Shown here in pieces: positions 36,314 to 45,193 of a stretch of 64,000 nt of DNA. The stretch's first letter is position 1; each line of letters begins with the position of its first letter. The position numbers and the translations under genes are program-made. The notes below the pieces were generated by a model, which saw only the letters and a list, made by a program, of their open reading frames with translations, searched no databases and was not told the DNA's origin. Origin of the DNA: Micavibrio_C sp046294845 (GTDB taxonomy: Bacteria > Pseudomonadota > Alphaproteobacteria > Micavibrionales > Micavibrionaceae); NCBI GenBank assembly GCA_046294845.1, contig JBKBNU010000001.1:496001-560000 (forward strand), given 5' to 3'.

Positions 36314-37350
36314 TTTGGACCGATGTAGGGGGTCTGAATATTCAGCGGTCGATTATAGGAAGCTTCTATGAACTTCCGCCTCGTTAGTCCCAGACGTTGC
36401 AAAATTTCACTCAAGGTTGGCAATTCGTCTTCATCCTTAATGCCTGTAGTTTTTAGAATTTCGGCATGGGTCTTTTGCGCATCATTACCCAAGGCCGGAG
36501 CTACCGCAAATTCGGGTAAAAGGGCATTTTCTCCAAACGGATTGGGACCAAAAGATTGGCCGATGGCATGAATGTCTTCTTCTTCAAGACGCACATAGAC
36601 CAAGTCATGTTCACCTTTACTTTTACGCAGTTCGATACCGGCCTTGTAATTTTTCATGGCTGTATCATGGTAATTTCGCTGGAAGGTGTAATCTGATTTT
36701 GGATTGTCCCAATAATAACTCTTTGACAATGCTACGCGGGCCGATTGGATCAGGGCCTCCTGAATTGAAGGCGCCTCCAGACGAATTCTTTCGAAGGTCT
36801 TGACTGACAAGGCATCTGCATCGCTCATGCGGCGGACTTCGGGGAGCTCCTTGGCAAGAAGGCTATTGAAGAAAGCTTGTTTGACATACGCATCCTGCTC
36901 GCAGCGCTCATCCAGCAGCAGCCAGTCGCGCGGGCATATAACAATCTGTGTATTGGGGTTGAACGGGCTGGCATGCAGTGCGGCTGAACGCATTTTCTGC
37001 ATGGCATGGGTGGCTTCATGGACCTTGCTTGCAAAAAGTTTGCTTAAATCTTCTTCGGCGGCGGGGCCATAAATCATCTCGTTGGCAAAGCCTGTTGCAT
37101 GGGCATAGGAAAAAGAAACGTAATGGGCAGCGCCGTTATAATAGATGTCTATCCTTTGCTGGCAGCCTGTCTTTCTCAAAAGATCGAGAAATTCTTCTCC
37201 GACCTGCCCCAGATCGTCGTCACTGATGCCACCGATCCAGCCATCAACGGTCCGGATAGCGTTGTCGAGCAATTGCTCGCGCGCTTTTTTGTGGTTTTGC
37301 CATTGTTCCCTTAATGACAAAGGTTGCTGAGGGCCGATGCTCTCGCTCAA
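36310..37350 (-). CDS. Putative zinc metallopeptidase with HEATH motif (uncharacterised)
   Basis: A 346-residue soluble protein with no signal peptide. Residues 111-115 are H-E-A-T-H, a perfect HExxH zinc-binding motif inside a predicted helix (FASKVHEATHAMQKM), and an acidic stretch 'LLLDERCEQDAY' follows about 35 residues later and could supply the third ligand, as in gluzincins. It resembles uncharacterised alphaproteobacterial proteins with a putative metallopeptidase domain (DUF6782-like; recalled, not searched). The start is TTG 37350 with a strong GGGAGGA site about 10 bases upstream. Function is unknown: protease activity is inferred from the motif only. Its short TTG-driven expression suggests low levels. 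Confidence 0.7.
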   Translation of the reverse strand: MSESIGPQQPLSLREQWQNHKKAREQLLDNAIRTVDGWIGGISDDDLGQVGEEFLDLLRKTGCQQRIDIYYNGAAHYVSFSYAHATGFANEMIYGPAAEEDLSKLFASKVHEATHAMQKMRSAALHASPFNPNTQIVICPRDWLLLDERCEQDAYVKQAFFNSLLAKELPEVRRMSDADALSVKTFERIRLEAPSIQEALIQSARVALSKSYYWDNPKSDYTFQRNYHDTAMKNYKAGIELRKSKGEHDLVYVRLEEEDIHAIGQSFGPNPFGENALLPEFAVAPALGNDAQKTHAEILKTTGIKDEDELPTLSEILQRLGLTRRKFIEASYNRPLNIQTPYIGPN

Positions 37351-37641
37351 CGTTAGAAGTCCTCCCGGACCATATTTATTATTTTAGGTGCTTATTATTG
37401 GAATAGAGATTATCAATCTTGCGGCCACAGGGGAATTTTTTATTGCATAAATGCGCGAGTGGCCTAGGGAAAAGCCCTAAAAACACCCACTTAATTGATT
37501 ATGAAAATAAATGGGGTGTTTGGGCGGCTAACGGCCTGAATATACCGCCTAATCCAGCCCTTTGCCCCCTTGCACAATTCCGTAAAGCATTTTATGAATG
37601 ACCTTTATTTTTGGCATAACCATAATCTACAGGAGACTACC
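37351..37641 (+). promoter_or_regulatory. Untranslated region upstream of infC with hairpins
   Basis: The 291-bp spacer between the divergent HEATH-motif gene and infC has a 5-bp hairpin (TAGGG 37465-37469 with CCCTA 37475-37479) and an inverted repeat AAACACCC (37481-37488) with GGGTGTTT (37514-37521). These may fold in the infC leader. No T-run follows, so termination is not indicated. No gene was found here. Confidence 0.4.
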
Positions 37642-37644
37642 ATC
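37631..37644 (+). promoter_or_regulatory. Shine-Dalgarno site and AUC start of infC
   Basis: AGGAG at 37631-37635 lies 6 bases before the in-frame ATC at 37642. The nearest in-frame ATG (37594) has no recognisable ribosome site. E. coli infC starts with AUU, so that IF-3 can repress its own translation by rejecting non-AUG starts; AUC here would allow the same control. Confidence 0.65.
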
Positions 37645-38319
37645 CCGCCGTTCGACAAACCACCTCAGGGTAATCGTCCACCATCAAGCCGTCCGCCATC
37701 CTCAGGACCGCGCCCTTCCGGTCCGCGTCCGTCGTCAGGTGGGGGTTATTCTTCCGCACCGCGTCCCCCACGTCCGCCTATGCGCCGTCCGGAACGCCCG
37801 CAGGAAGAAGGAGGTCTGAATATCAATGAACAAATCCGTGCCCGTCAGGTTCGTCTGATTGGTGAGGAAGGCGAACAGATCGGTGTAGTCGCGATTGCCG
37901 AGGCTTTGCGTATGGCTGAAGAAGCGGGTCTTGATCTCGTGGAGATTTCGCCGAACGCCGAGCCGCCCGTTTGTAAGGTTCTGGACTATGGCAAGTATAA
38001 ATACGAGCAGCAGAAGAAAGCAGCTGAAGCCCGTAAGAAACAAAAGGTCATCGAGGTTAAGGAACTGAAATTCCGCCCGAACATCGACGAACATGATTAT
38101 CAGGTTAAAGTGAAGGCCGCCCGCCGTTTTCTGGAAGCCGGTGACAAGGTCAAAGTCACCCTGCGTTTCCGTGGACGTGAGATGGCCCACCTTGATCTGG
38201 GTATGAATGTTATGAAACGGGTTAAAGAAGAACTGATTGATCTGGCCAAGGTCGAAATGGAAGCCCGGGTCGAAGGCCGTCAGGCGATTATGGTCCTGAT
38301 GCCCCTCATTCAGAAATAA
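37642..38319 (+). CDS. infC: Translation initiation factor IF-3 with N-terminal Pro/Arg/Ser extension
   Basis: A 225-residue IF-3, which binds the 30S subunit, prevents early 50S joining and checks the start codon. The IF3-N domain begins near residue 61 (INEQIRARQVRLI, VVAIAEALRMAEEAGLDLVE) and is followed by the helical linker and the C-terminal domain (ELKFRPNIDEHDYQVK, LRFRGREMAH). Ahead of it are about 58 low-complexity residues rich in Pro, Arg, Ser and Gly, which make it longer than the usual 175-180. I set the start at the AUC codon at 37642 from the strong ribosome site; ATG 37594 is the alternative. The usual partners rpmI and rplT are not next to it. Confidence 0.9.
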   Translation: MPPFDKPPQGNRPPSSRPPSSGPRPSGPRPSSGGGYSSAPRPPRPPMRRPERPQEEGGLNINEQIRARQVRLIGEEGEQIGVVAIAEALRMAEEAGLDLVEISPNAEPPVCKVLDYGKYKYEQQKKAAEARKKQKVIEVKELKFRPNIDEHDYQVKVKAARRFLEAGDKVKVTLRFRGREMAHLDLGMNVMKRVKEELIDLAKVEMEARVEGRQAIMVLMPLIQK

Positions 38320-38436
38320 TCAGATTTATCTGGCGTAAATCAGCATAAGGCGCCTATAAAGCGTCTTATCTTTCTTGCCTGTCTTGCCTATAATCATGGG
38401 CGACAGGGTTCAACAAGATAAAACAGAACAATTCTC

Positions 38437-39738
38437 ATGCACGCCGCAGGCTATATAGATAATTACTATTCCCGCATTCTGGATGATCAGGGTGCGCGCA
38501 CTCCGTTGTCGGAAGATCTTCAGGTTGATGTTTGCATTATTGGTGGCGGTCTTGCCGGTATCAATACGGCACTCGGCCTTTGCGATCGTGATGTCAATAA
38601 TATTGCGCTGATCGAACAAAACCGTATTGGCTGGGGTGCATCCGGTCGCAATGGCGGTTTTGTTGCCAAGGGATATGCGGCTGATGTCGGTTTACTCACG
38701 AAAAAGGTCGGTATCGATCACGCCGGCAAGCTTGTCAATCTGACCAAGACTGCACGTGCGATGATCCGTGACCGCATTGCGACCTATGATATCCCTTGCG
38801 GCCCTTTGACCGCCGGTGTGCTGACGGCAAGCTGGGGCCACGAGAGTTCAACGCTCGCGCAAGAGATTGACGATCTTAATCGCCAGTTTGATCTTGGTCT
38901 TGAATATTGGACAACTGAGCGAGTGCGCGAACATTGTAAAACAACGCGCTATCATAACGGTTTATACTCGCCCAATGATTTCCAATTCAATTCTTTGGCC
39001 TATGTGCACGGGTTGGCACGCACACTGGAAACAAAAGGTGTGCGCCTGTTTGAAAACACAAAAGCCCTATCAATCAAAAAACAGCAGGGCCGCTGGCTCG
39101 TGACAACACCGCAAGGGACAATCTCTGCCCGCCAACTGGTGAGTTGCTGCTCGGTTTATAGTCAGGGTCTTGATCGCCGCCTCGAAGGGGCCTCTTTCCC
39201 TGTTCAGACCTATGTCATGCTGACAACGCCTGTGAAGGATGCCGATCTTGCGGCTTCAATCAATACAACACATGCGATCTATGATACGCGCTTTGCCAGC
39301 GATTATTACCGTGTGTTGCCTGACAAGCGTATTCTTTGGGGCGGGCGTGTCGGCCTGTGGGCCAGTCCACAGAATCTTTCGGCTGTGATGATCAAAGACC
39401 TGATCAAGGTTTATCCGCAACTGGCGGGCAAGCTCGAACCTGAAGTGTCATGGTCGGGGCTTTTATGTTATGCCCCGCACCGCATGCCGCAGATTGGCAT
39501 GATCGAAGAAAATTATTGGTATAATACCGGATTTGGCGGTCATGGGCTTGTGCCTACGACTGTCGGTGGTGAAGTTGTGGCGGCAGCCCTTACGGGAACC
39601 GACACAGCCTATAAACTTTTTGAACCCTTTGGTCTTGGTTATGCCGGCGGCCATATGGGGCGCTATGTCGCGCAGATGGTTTATTGGTGGTGGCGCAGCC
39701 GTGACTTCCTGCAAAACCTCAAGGAGGTTCGTGCGTAA
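38437..39738 (+). CDS. FAD-dependent oxidoreductase, PuuB/OrdL-like (copy 1)
   Basis: A 433-residue flavoprotein of the DAO family. The N-terminal dinucleotide motif is 'DVCIIGGGLAGINTALGL', followed by 'IGWGASGRNGGFV', the signature of gamma-glutamylputrescine oxidase-like (PuuB/OrdL) enzymes. The C-terminal half has 'YYRVLPDKRILWGGR' and 'YNTGFGGHGLVPTTVGGEV', completing FAD binding. These enzymes oxidise amines or N-methyl or glutamylated amino compounds, giving H2O2 and an aldehyde; the substrate here is unknown. A paralogue follows after 18 bp, so they form an operon. No glutamylputrescine pathway partners are adjacent. Confidence 0.85.
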   Translation: MHAAGYIDNYYSRILDDQGARTPLSEDLQVDVCIIGGGLAGINTALGLCDRDVNNIALIEQNRIGWGASGRNGGFVAKGYAADVGLLTKKVGIDHAGKLVNLTKTARAMIRDRIATYDIPCGPLTAGVLTASWGHESSTLAQEIDDLNRQFDLGLEYWTTERVREHCKTTRYHNGLYSPNDFQFNSLAYVHGLARTLETKGVRLFENTKALSIKKQQGRWLVTTPQGTISARQLVSCCSVYSQGLDRRLEGASFPVQTYVMLTTPVKDADLAASINTTHAIYDTRFASDYYRVLPDKRILWGGRVGLWASPQNLSAVMIKDLIKVYPQLAGKLEPEVSWSGLLCYAPHRMPQIGMIEENYWYNTGFGGHGLVPTTVGGEVVAAALTGTDTAYKLFEPFGLGYAGGHMGRYVAQMVYWWWRSRDFLQNLKEVRA

Positions 39739-39756
39739 AAATGCCCGAAACTTGTG

Positions 39757-41076
39757 ATGAAACAAAAGAAAACAGATTACATTGATACCTACTATAGCCG
39801 CACACTGGGAACAGTGGCGACCTATCCCGAACTTTCAGGAAACTACGATACAGAAGTTTGTGTGATCGGCGGCGGTCTTGCCGGATTGAATACAGCATTG
39901 GGTTTGGCCGAACGAGGTATCAAGCCAATCTTGATCGAAGCACGCCGCATCGGCTGGGGTGCATCGGGTCGTAATGGCGGTTTTGTTCTGCGTGGCTTTG
40001 ATGCGGGCGATAACGATATTCCGGGTCGCATTGATCCTGACCTTAAATACCGTATTATGGGTGGCTGTCTTGAGGCTCAGGATCTTATTCTGAACCGTGC
40101 TGAAAAATACAATATCCCGTGCGATATTATTCCGGGTTCATTGTCGGTGACATGGGGTTTGAATACACGAGAGCTTGAAGAAGACGTTGATTACGCCAAT
40201 AAAGAATTCGACATGGGGCTTGAATTCTGGGACCGCGCGCAAGTACGCGAGCATTGCAAAACCAATCGCTATCACGGCGGCATTTTCTCGAAATGGGATT
40301 TCCACTTTCACCCGTTACGCTATACGCACGGGATTGCTGCTGCCGCCGCTGCTGGTGGAGCGCAGATTTTTGAACAGACCACCGCCCTGAAGGTTCGCAA
40401 AGATGGCGAGGGCTGGGAAGTCATTACCAATGATGGCCGGATCAAGGCCCGCCATGTCGTGGTTTGTACTTCTGTTTATGGTTGGGGTCTTGATAAGCGG
40501 ATTGATTACTCGCTCTTCCCTGTGCAGACCTATGTGGTGGCGACACAGCCCGTTGATGAGGCGTTATTGCAGCAATCAATCGATACGCTTTACTGCGTCT
40601 ATGATCTGCGTTTTGCCTGTGACTATTATCGCGTCTTGCCGGATCAACGGATCCTCTGGGGTGGACGCGTCGGATTGCATGCTGAACCTAAAGACATCTC
40701 CACCATGATGCTTAAGGATATGTTCAAGGTGTATCCGCAACTGGCAGGCAAAGTCGAAGCTGATATCTCGTGGGGTGGGAATCAGGCTTATACACCGTAC
40801 CGTATGCCTGTCATCGGACAGGCCAAACCCGGTTACTGGTACAATACGGCCTTTGGTGGTCATGGCATGGTGCCAACGACACTGGGTGGGGAATTGATTG
40901 CGCGGGCGATTGCCGAAAAAGATAACCGTTATCGTGATTTCTCCAAATTCGGTTTGCCATTCACGGGCGGTCCGCTGGGGCGCTATGTGGCACAGGTCAT
41001 CTATAGCTATTGGTGTGCCTGCGATTACATGATGTATGAAAGCCCGCTTAGCCGTGCCCGCCGTTACAAAGGTTGA
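39757..41076 (+). CDS. FAD-dependent oxidoreductase, PuuB/OrdL-like (copy 2)
   Basis: A 439-residue paralogue of the preceding gene, sharing the order 'EVCVIGGGLAGLNTALGLA', 'RIGWGASGRNGGFVLRG', 'VREHCKTNRYHGGIFS', 'YYRVLPDQRILWGGRVGL' and 'YNTAFGGHGMVPTTLGGEL'. The C-terminal extension 'YWCACDYMMYESPLSRA' is unlike copy 1. I start at ATG 39757; GTG 39754 is also possible. No strong ribosome site stands at normal distance: AAGGAGG at 39721 lies about 30 bases upstream, within the end of copy 1. The pair may have arisen by tandem duplication and could form a heteromer or use different substrates. Confidence 0.83.
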   Translation: MKQKKTDYIDTYYSRTLGTVATYPELSGNYDTEVCVIGGGLAGLNTALGLAERGIKPILIEARRIGWGASGRNGGFVLRGFDAGDNDIPGRIDPDLKYRIMGGCLEAQDLILNRAEKYNIPCDIIPGSLSVTWGLNTRELEEDVDYANKEFDMGLEFWDRAQVREHCKTNRYHGGIFSKWDFHFHPLRYTHGIAAAAAAGGAQIFEQTTALKVRKDGEGWEVITNDGRIKARHVVVCTSVYGWGLDKRIDYSLFPVQTYVVATQPVDEALLQQSIDTLYCVYDLRFACDYYRVLPDQRILWGGRVGLHAEPKDISTMMLKDMFKVYPQLAGKVEADISWGGNQAYTPYRMPVIGQAKPGYWYNTAFGGHGMVPTTLGGELIARAIAEKDNRYRDFSKFGLPFTGGPLGRYVAQVIYSYWCACDYMMYESPLSRARRYKG

Positions 41077-41086
41077 TTAAAATGAT

Positions 41087-41114
41087 AAGGCCGGGATCAT
41101 CCCGGCCTTTTTAT
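41087..41114 (+). terminator. Intrinsic terminator after the FAD oxidoreductase pair
   Basis: A perfect 10-bp stem AAGGCCGGGA (41087-41096) and TCCCGGCCTT (41100-41109) with a 3-nt loop is followed by TTTATT. It sits between the oxidoreductase operon and the convergent trxA and may stop transcription from both sides, more strongly from the left. Confidence 0.88.
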
Positions 41115-41158
41115 TCCAGAAAGAGGAGGAAACTCTTCCCTATAGGAACTGGTATCAA

Positions 41159-41482
41159 TCAGGCTTTGCTTTTGACCCATTCGGCCAAGGCTGTCTTGGA
41201 CATGCTGCCGACTTTGGTATCAACAACTTCACCGTTCTTGAAAATCATAAATGTCGGAATGCCGCGCACGCCGTATTTGGTAGGGGCATTCGGGCTTTCA
41301 TCGATGTTTACTTTGACCACCTTTACAGCCGCGCCTACTTCGTGGGCCAATTCATCAACCAAGGGTGACATCGCTTTGCAGGGGCCACACCATTCTGCCC
41401 AGAAATCTACAACGACCGGACCCTCGGCCTTCAGGACTTGTGTTTCAAACTCGTTGTCATTGATATAGATGCTGGATGTCAT
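41159..41482 (-). CDS. trxA: Thioredoxin
   Basis: A 107-residue thioredoxin with the active-site WCGPC (31-35) in 'VVDFWAEWCGPCKAM', the conserved cis-proline in 'YGVRGIPTFMIF', and 'NGEVVDTKVGSMSK' near the end. It reduces protein disulfides in the cytoplasm using thioredoxin reductase. GAGG lies 5 bases before ATG 41482; upstream in-frame starts would add 20 residues without family similarity. The gene follows addA in the same direction with a gap of 132 bp, the usual alphaproteobacterial order addB-addA-trxA. Confidence 0.96.
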   Translation of the reverse strand: MTSSIYINDNEFETQVLKAEGPVVVDFWAEWCGPCKAMSPLVDELAHEVGAAVKVVKVNIDESPNAPTKYGVRGIPTFMIFKNGEVVDTKVGSMSKTALAEWVKSKA

Positions 41483-41614
41483 TTTTGCCTCGGGTCTTTC
41501 AATCTGGGTATATGAACTATTAATATGGAGATCGGGGGCCATAGGTCAAGGGGACAAGCCCGTGTGGGCCGCAGAAATCCACGCCTTTCCCGTATTCATG
41601 CTTATGCTTTGATC

Positions 41615-44600
41615 CTACAGGATAATTTCCATCAGCTGTGGGCCATCCGTCCAGAGCAGGAACGTCCTGATCCGGTGGGCGGGGTAGATATTCTGTAATG
41701 TATCGGCATACGCCTTTAATTGCTGGCGGTAAATCGCGGGCACATCCTCCGGTGTGTGTGGTGGCGGGCGATTGGTTTTATAATCGACGATCATTACGTT
41801 CTGTCCTTCGACCACCAGACGGTCAATCTGTCCGCTGATCAACTTTGACCCGCTCATCCCCGTGACAGGGACTTCGGCGCGTGAATGCGGACCGAACAGG
41901 GTGGCATAATCCGGATGCTCCAGAATGGTCATGATCTCCTTAACGACATCGGTGCGGATTTTCTCCGGCAGATCGTGGCCGTAACGATCGGCGAACATCT
42001 GCGCTGTTTCCAACCGTCTTTCGAGAGGTACTTCGGGCAGGAATTGCAAAAGCTTATGGGTCAGATTACCGCGCTTGAAACGGTACTGATTATCCGATTG
42101 TAACGGGGACGGGGATAACAACTCATCCTGATTCAGGATTTCAAGGCGCGAGGGCTGCACAGGCTGCAACGCAGCCTCTTCCAGAGGGGCCTGCTGGTGT
42201 ACCCATGACCATGCAGGGTCATTAATATCGGGGACAATCAATCCCTGCACGTTCTGCTGCTGCTCTTTATTCTTTGCGGGGGCCTCCTGTGTGCTTTGCA
42301 GACGCAGTGTGCAGGCATCATCCGGCAAATCAAGACAGGTTTTAATCTCGGGTAAAATAACGAAAGGTGTTTCTTCCTTGTTGTCAAAACGCGTGAACGC
42401 TTCGCGGGTCAGGCTGTACCAGCTCTTATCATTAAAACCTCTTTTTCCGGCGGCGCCGGCTATATAAAGCCTGTCTTCCGCACGGGTAAGGGCAACATAA
42501 AGAAGACGTCTATATTCTTCAATGTCCTTTTGCTGGGCACGTTCCTTGCTGTCCTTATATAGACGGCATTCATCATCGGCTTGCGGTGCCCAGAACGGGA
42601 AGGGTAATCCGGTTTTTGCGGGCCATAATAAACGGTCGGTGGCGCGGTTGCCGCCGGCGCCTGTGGGCAGAACTGTATCGGCCAAAATAACAATCGGCGC
42701 TTGCAAGCCTTTGGAGGCGTGGGCCGTCATAATACGGATATGGTTTTGTGTATCATCCTGTTCGCGCTTGATCTCGCTTTCATTATTCTGTTGCCAGAGA
42801 ATAAAGGACTGCAGCGATGATATATGCTCGCCTTCAAAGGACAGAACTTGTGTCAGAAATTCATGCAAAGGCTCAATCACATCGCCAGAAAGGCGTGCGG
42901 TCATGGCGTGCTGGCCGCTGATATCCGATGCGGGGCAAGGGGACTGCAAGATAAAACTGAAGAATTCATAGGGGCGCTCGTGGCGGGCTTTGGTAATAAT
43001 TGTCGAAAGCCAGAGTGCTAAAGCAGGTAATTTATCCTGTACTTCCTGCCATAGACTCCCCTTGCGGCCCAAGGCCAGATCTTCAAGTTGCTGATCGTTG
43101 AAATTCACCAAGGGTGATTTTAAAACACAGGCGAGCGCAAGATCATCGTCGGGCAGCAGGGAAAATTGGGCTGCTGCGATCATATCCTGTACGGCGATAT
43201 GATCGCCCAATTTCATGCGATCAAGACCACTAACATCTATTTTGTAATTGCGCAGTTCACGGATCAGGTGGTTGACCAGTTCATTACGGCTCTTTACGAG
43301 GATCATAATATCCCCTGGCCTGATCGGGCGGTTTTGCGACGGCAATGTTTCATTTTTATCAATCCACTCTTTGATGGTGTGGGCGATATGATGCGCCAAT
43401 AATGTCCGTGCGCTACCGGACCCTTGGGCTTGGCTCGCAGGCTGCCAGTAATTCCTTTCCTTGGTTTTGTCTTCTGCAGGCAATTTGAACAAAGGCCATT
43501 GTTCGATGTGTCCGGCGTGGCCTGTGCGGAAACTAAAATGACGGATATCCTTGTCGCTTACGCCTGCCCGCATAAGCGGATCGGCAAACACAGCGTCGGT
43601 AAAATCAAGAACGGTCGCGGTTGAACGGAAAGAAACATCAAGTGGTACGGGATGAAATATTTCCCCTGCCTGTGTGATAATATGCTTGAACGCTTCATGT
43701 TTTTCTTTGAATTTGTCGGGGGCGGCGCGCTGAAAACTGAAGATCGATTGCTTTTCATCGCCAACCACAAACAATGTACGCTTCACATCACGGGCGCTCT
43801 GGCCGCTAAAAAATTCTGTGATCAGGCTTTCGACAATTTCCCATTGTTCGGGGTTTGTATCCTGCGCTTCATCGACCAGAATATGATCAAGACCACCATC
43901 CAGTTTATAGAGCACCCAGGCCGCCATATGGGATTTGGTCAGAAGCGCCCGCGTATGGTTGATCATGTCATCGAAATCAAGTCCGGCTTCAGCGGCTTTC
44001 AAATCCTGATAGCGGCTAACGATGGCCTGCCCGACCAAAAGCAGATGATGCGTCATGGTCGCACAATAAAGAGATTTGATTTTTTCGGTAATGGCGACGA
44101 TGCGGGCGGCTTCCTCCTGCATCAGGGTCTTGATACCGGGCATAGTGTCTTCGGCGGCTACGGATGCCAGTCCGCGGTCGGCCCTGATTTCACCTGTCTG
44201 GGTCAGGAAGACGCCCTTGTAATCTTCAAACAGGGTTATGCGCTCTGCGGGGGTGCTGGAAAGCCACAACCCCATTACCTCTCCATTTTTCTGGTCGGTC
44301 TTACCCTTGCTCTCGCACAGAACCTTGGTCGCCTGCCGCAATTCCGTGAGTGCACAAGCCTCATCGGCAGAAGCCTGGCTCAGAATATTCTCGCGGCTTT
44401 CATCGGGCGTAAGGGATAGCGCGCCCCAGATCATTTCTTTTAAGGAGTTTGATTGTTCTTCGGCTTGCCATAAGCGCTTTAAAGTTTGGCGTTCGTTACA
44501 GAGCGCCTGAATCAGATCGTAAAAATCATCATCCTTCAGGCGGGCGGCCAGAATCTGTAGGGCTTGGGCGAGCGGGCTTTGCGGGTCCCTGACCGAATCA

Positions 44601-45193
44601 CGCAAAACTTCATCTCGGGCCTTGGTGATCAGGTCACGCGCCGTATCTTCGCTCAAGACCGTAAAATGCGGTGAAAGGCCTGCCTCAATCGGGAAACGCC
44701 CCAGCAAGGATTGACAGAAAGCATGAATGGTCAAAATCTTGATGCCACCCGCACTATCAACCACGCGCGCAAACAAACGGCGTGCCGCTTGGATCTCCGG
44801 CTCTTGCGGGGCACGACCCAGCAGATTTTCAAGTATCTCGGATAACCCCTTATCCTGTCCTGATGTTAATAGCGGCATTGTCGCCCACAGCGATAATGTC
44901 TGGTTAATCCGCAGGGCCATCTCGCTGGCACCAGCTTTGGTAAAGGTCAGGCATAAAATTTTCTCTGGCGGTGTTCCCGCACTGCCATCGGGGCGTGGCA
45001 GCAATAAGCGCAGAACGCGGTCGGTCAGGACTTTGGTTTTACCACTACCGGCAGAGGCCGCAACCCAGACGGACACATCCGGATTGGATGCCGCCCTTTG
45101 GGCAATATTCGGGTCGGGCAATCCTCCAGTGTTCAAAACAGGATTTCCAGAGCTGAGGGCTTGGGACTTTAAGGGGTTGACGGCTTTGGTCAT
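41615..45193 (-). CDS. addA: AddA helicase-nuclease subunit
   Basis: A 1,192-residue UvrD-type helicase with a C-terminal nuclease. Walker A is ASAGSGKT (46-53), motif II is 'ILVDEAQDTNPEQWE', and the end of the helicase core is 'LYVALTRAEDRLYIAG'. The nuclease has 'MIVDYKTNRPPP' and the RecB-family 'QLKAYADTL'. With AddB it resects double-strand breaks to a Chi-like site and loads RecA. The ATG overlaps the addB stop by 4 bp, showing coupling. The length is typical for alphaproteobacterial AddA. The start follows an N-terminal low-complexity segment of about 30 residues. Confidence 0.95.
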   Translation of the reverse strand: MTKAVNPLKSQALSSGNPVLNTGGLPDPNIAQRAASNPDVSVWVAASAGSGKTKVLTDRVLRLLLPRPDGSAGTPPEKILCLTFTKAGASEMALRINQTLSLWATMPLLTSGQDKGLSEILENLLGRAPQEPEIQAARRLFARVVDSAGGIKILTIHAFCQSLLGRFPIEAGLSPHFTVLSEDTARDLITKARDEVLRDSVRDPQSPLAQALQILAARLKDDDFYDLIQALCNERQTLKRLWQAEEQSNSLKEMIWGALSLTPDESRENILSQASADEACALTELRQATKVLCESKGKTDQKNGEVMGLWLSSTPAERITLFEDYKGVFLTQTGEIRADRGLASVAAEDTMPGIKTLMQEEAARIVAITEKIKSLYCATMTHHLLLVGQAIVSRYQDLKAAEAGLDFDDMINHTRALLTKSHMAAWVLYKLDGGLDHILVDEAQDTNPEQWEIVESLITEFFSGQSARDVKRTLFVVGDEKQSIFSFQRAAPDKFKEKHEAFKHIITQAGEIFHPVPLDVSFRSTATVLDFTDAVFADPLMRAGVSDKDIRHFSFRTGHAGHIEQWPLFKLPAEDKTKERNYWQPASQAQGSGSARTLLAHHIAHTIKEWIDKNETLPSQNRPIRPGDIMILVKSRNELVNHLIRELRNYKIDVSGLDRMKLGDHIAVQDMIAAAQFSLLPDDDLALACVLKSPLVNFNDQQLEDLALGRKGSLWQEVQDKLPALALWLSTIITKARHERPYEFFSFILQSPCPASDISGQHAMTARLSGDVIEPLHEFLTQVLSFEGEHISSLQSFILWQQNNESEIKREQDDTQNHIRIMTAHASKGLQAPIVILADTVLPTGAGGNRATDRLLWPAKTGLPFPFWAPQADDECRLYKDSKERAQQKDIEEYRRLLYVALTRAEDRLYIAGAAGKRGFNDKSWYSLTREAFTRFDNKEETPFVILPEIKTCLDLPDDACTLRLQSTQEAPAKNKEQQQNVQGLIVPDINDPAWSWVHQQAPLEEAALQPVQPSRLEILNQDELLSPSPLQSDNQYRFKRGNLTHKLLQFLPEVPLERRLETAQMFADRYGHDLPEKIRTDVVKEIMTILEHPDYATLFGPHSRAEVPVTGMSGSKLISGQIDRLVVEGQNVMIVDYKTNRPPPHTPEDVPAIYRQQLKAYADTLQNIYPAHRIRTFLLWTDGPQLMEIIL

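Noticed and set aside
39741..39785. A 14-codon frame after AAGGAGG just before the second FAD oxidoreductase
   Set aside because: The distance to AAGGAGG is about 13 bases and it ends early; a frameshift into copy 2 would give no better similarity than ATG 39757.
43652..44419. A 255-codon forward frame opposite to addA
   Set aside because: Antisense to conserved AddA helicase motifs; the product has no recognisable motifs.
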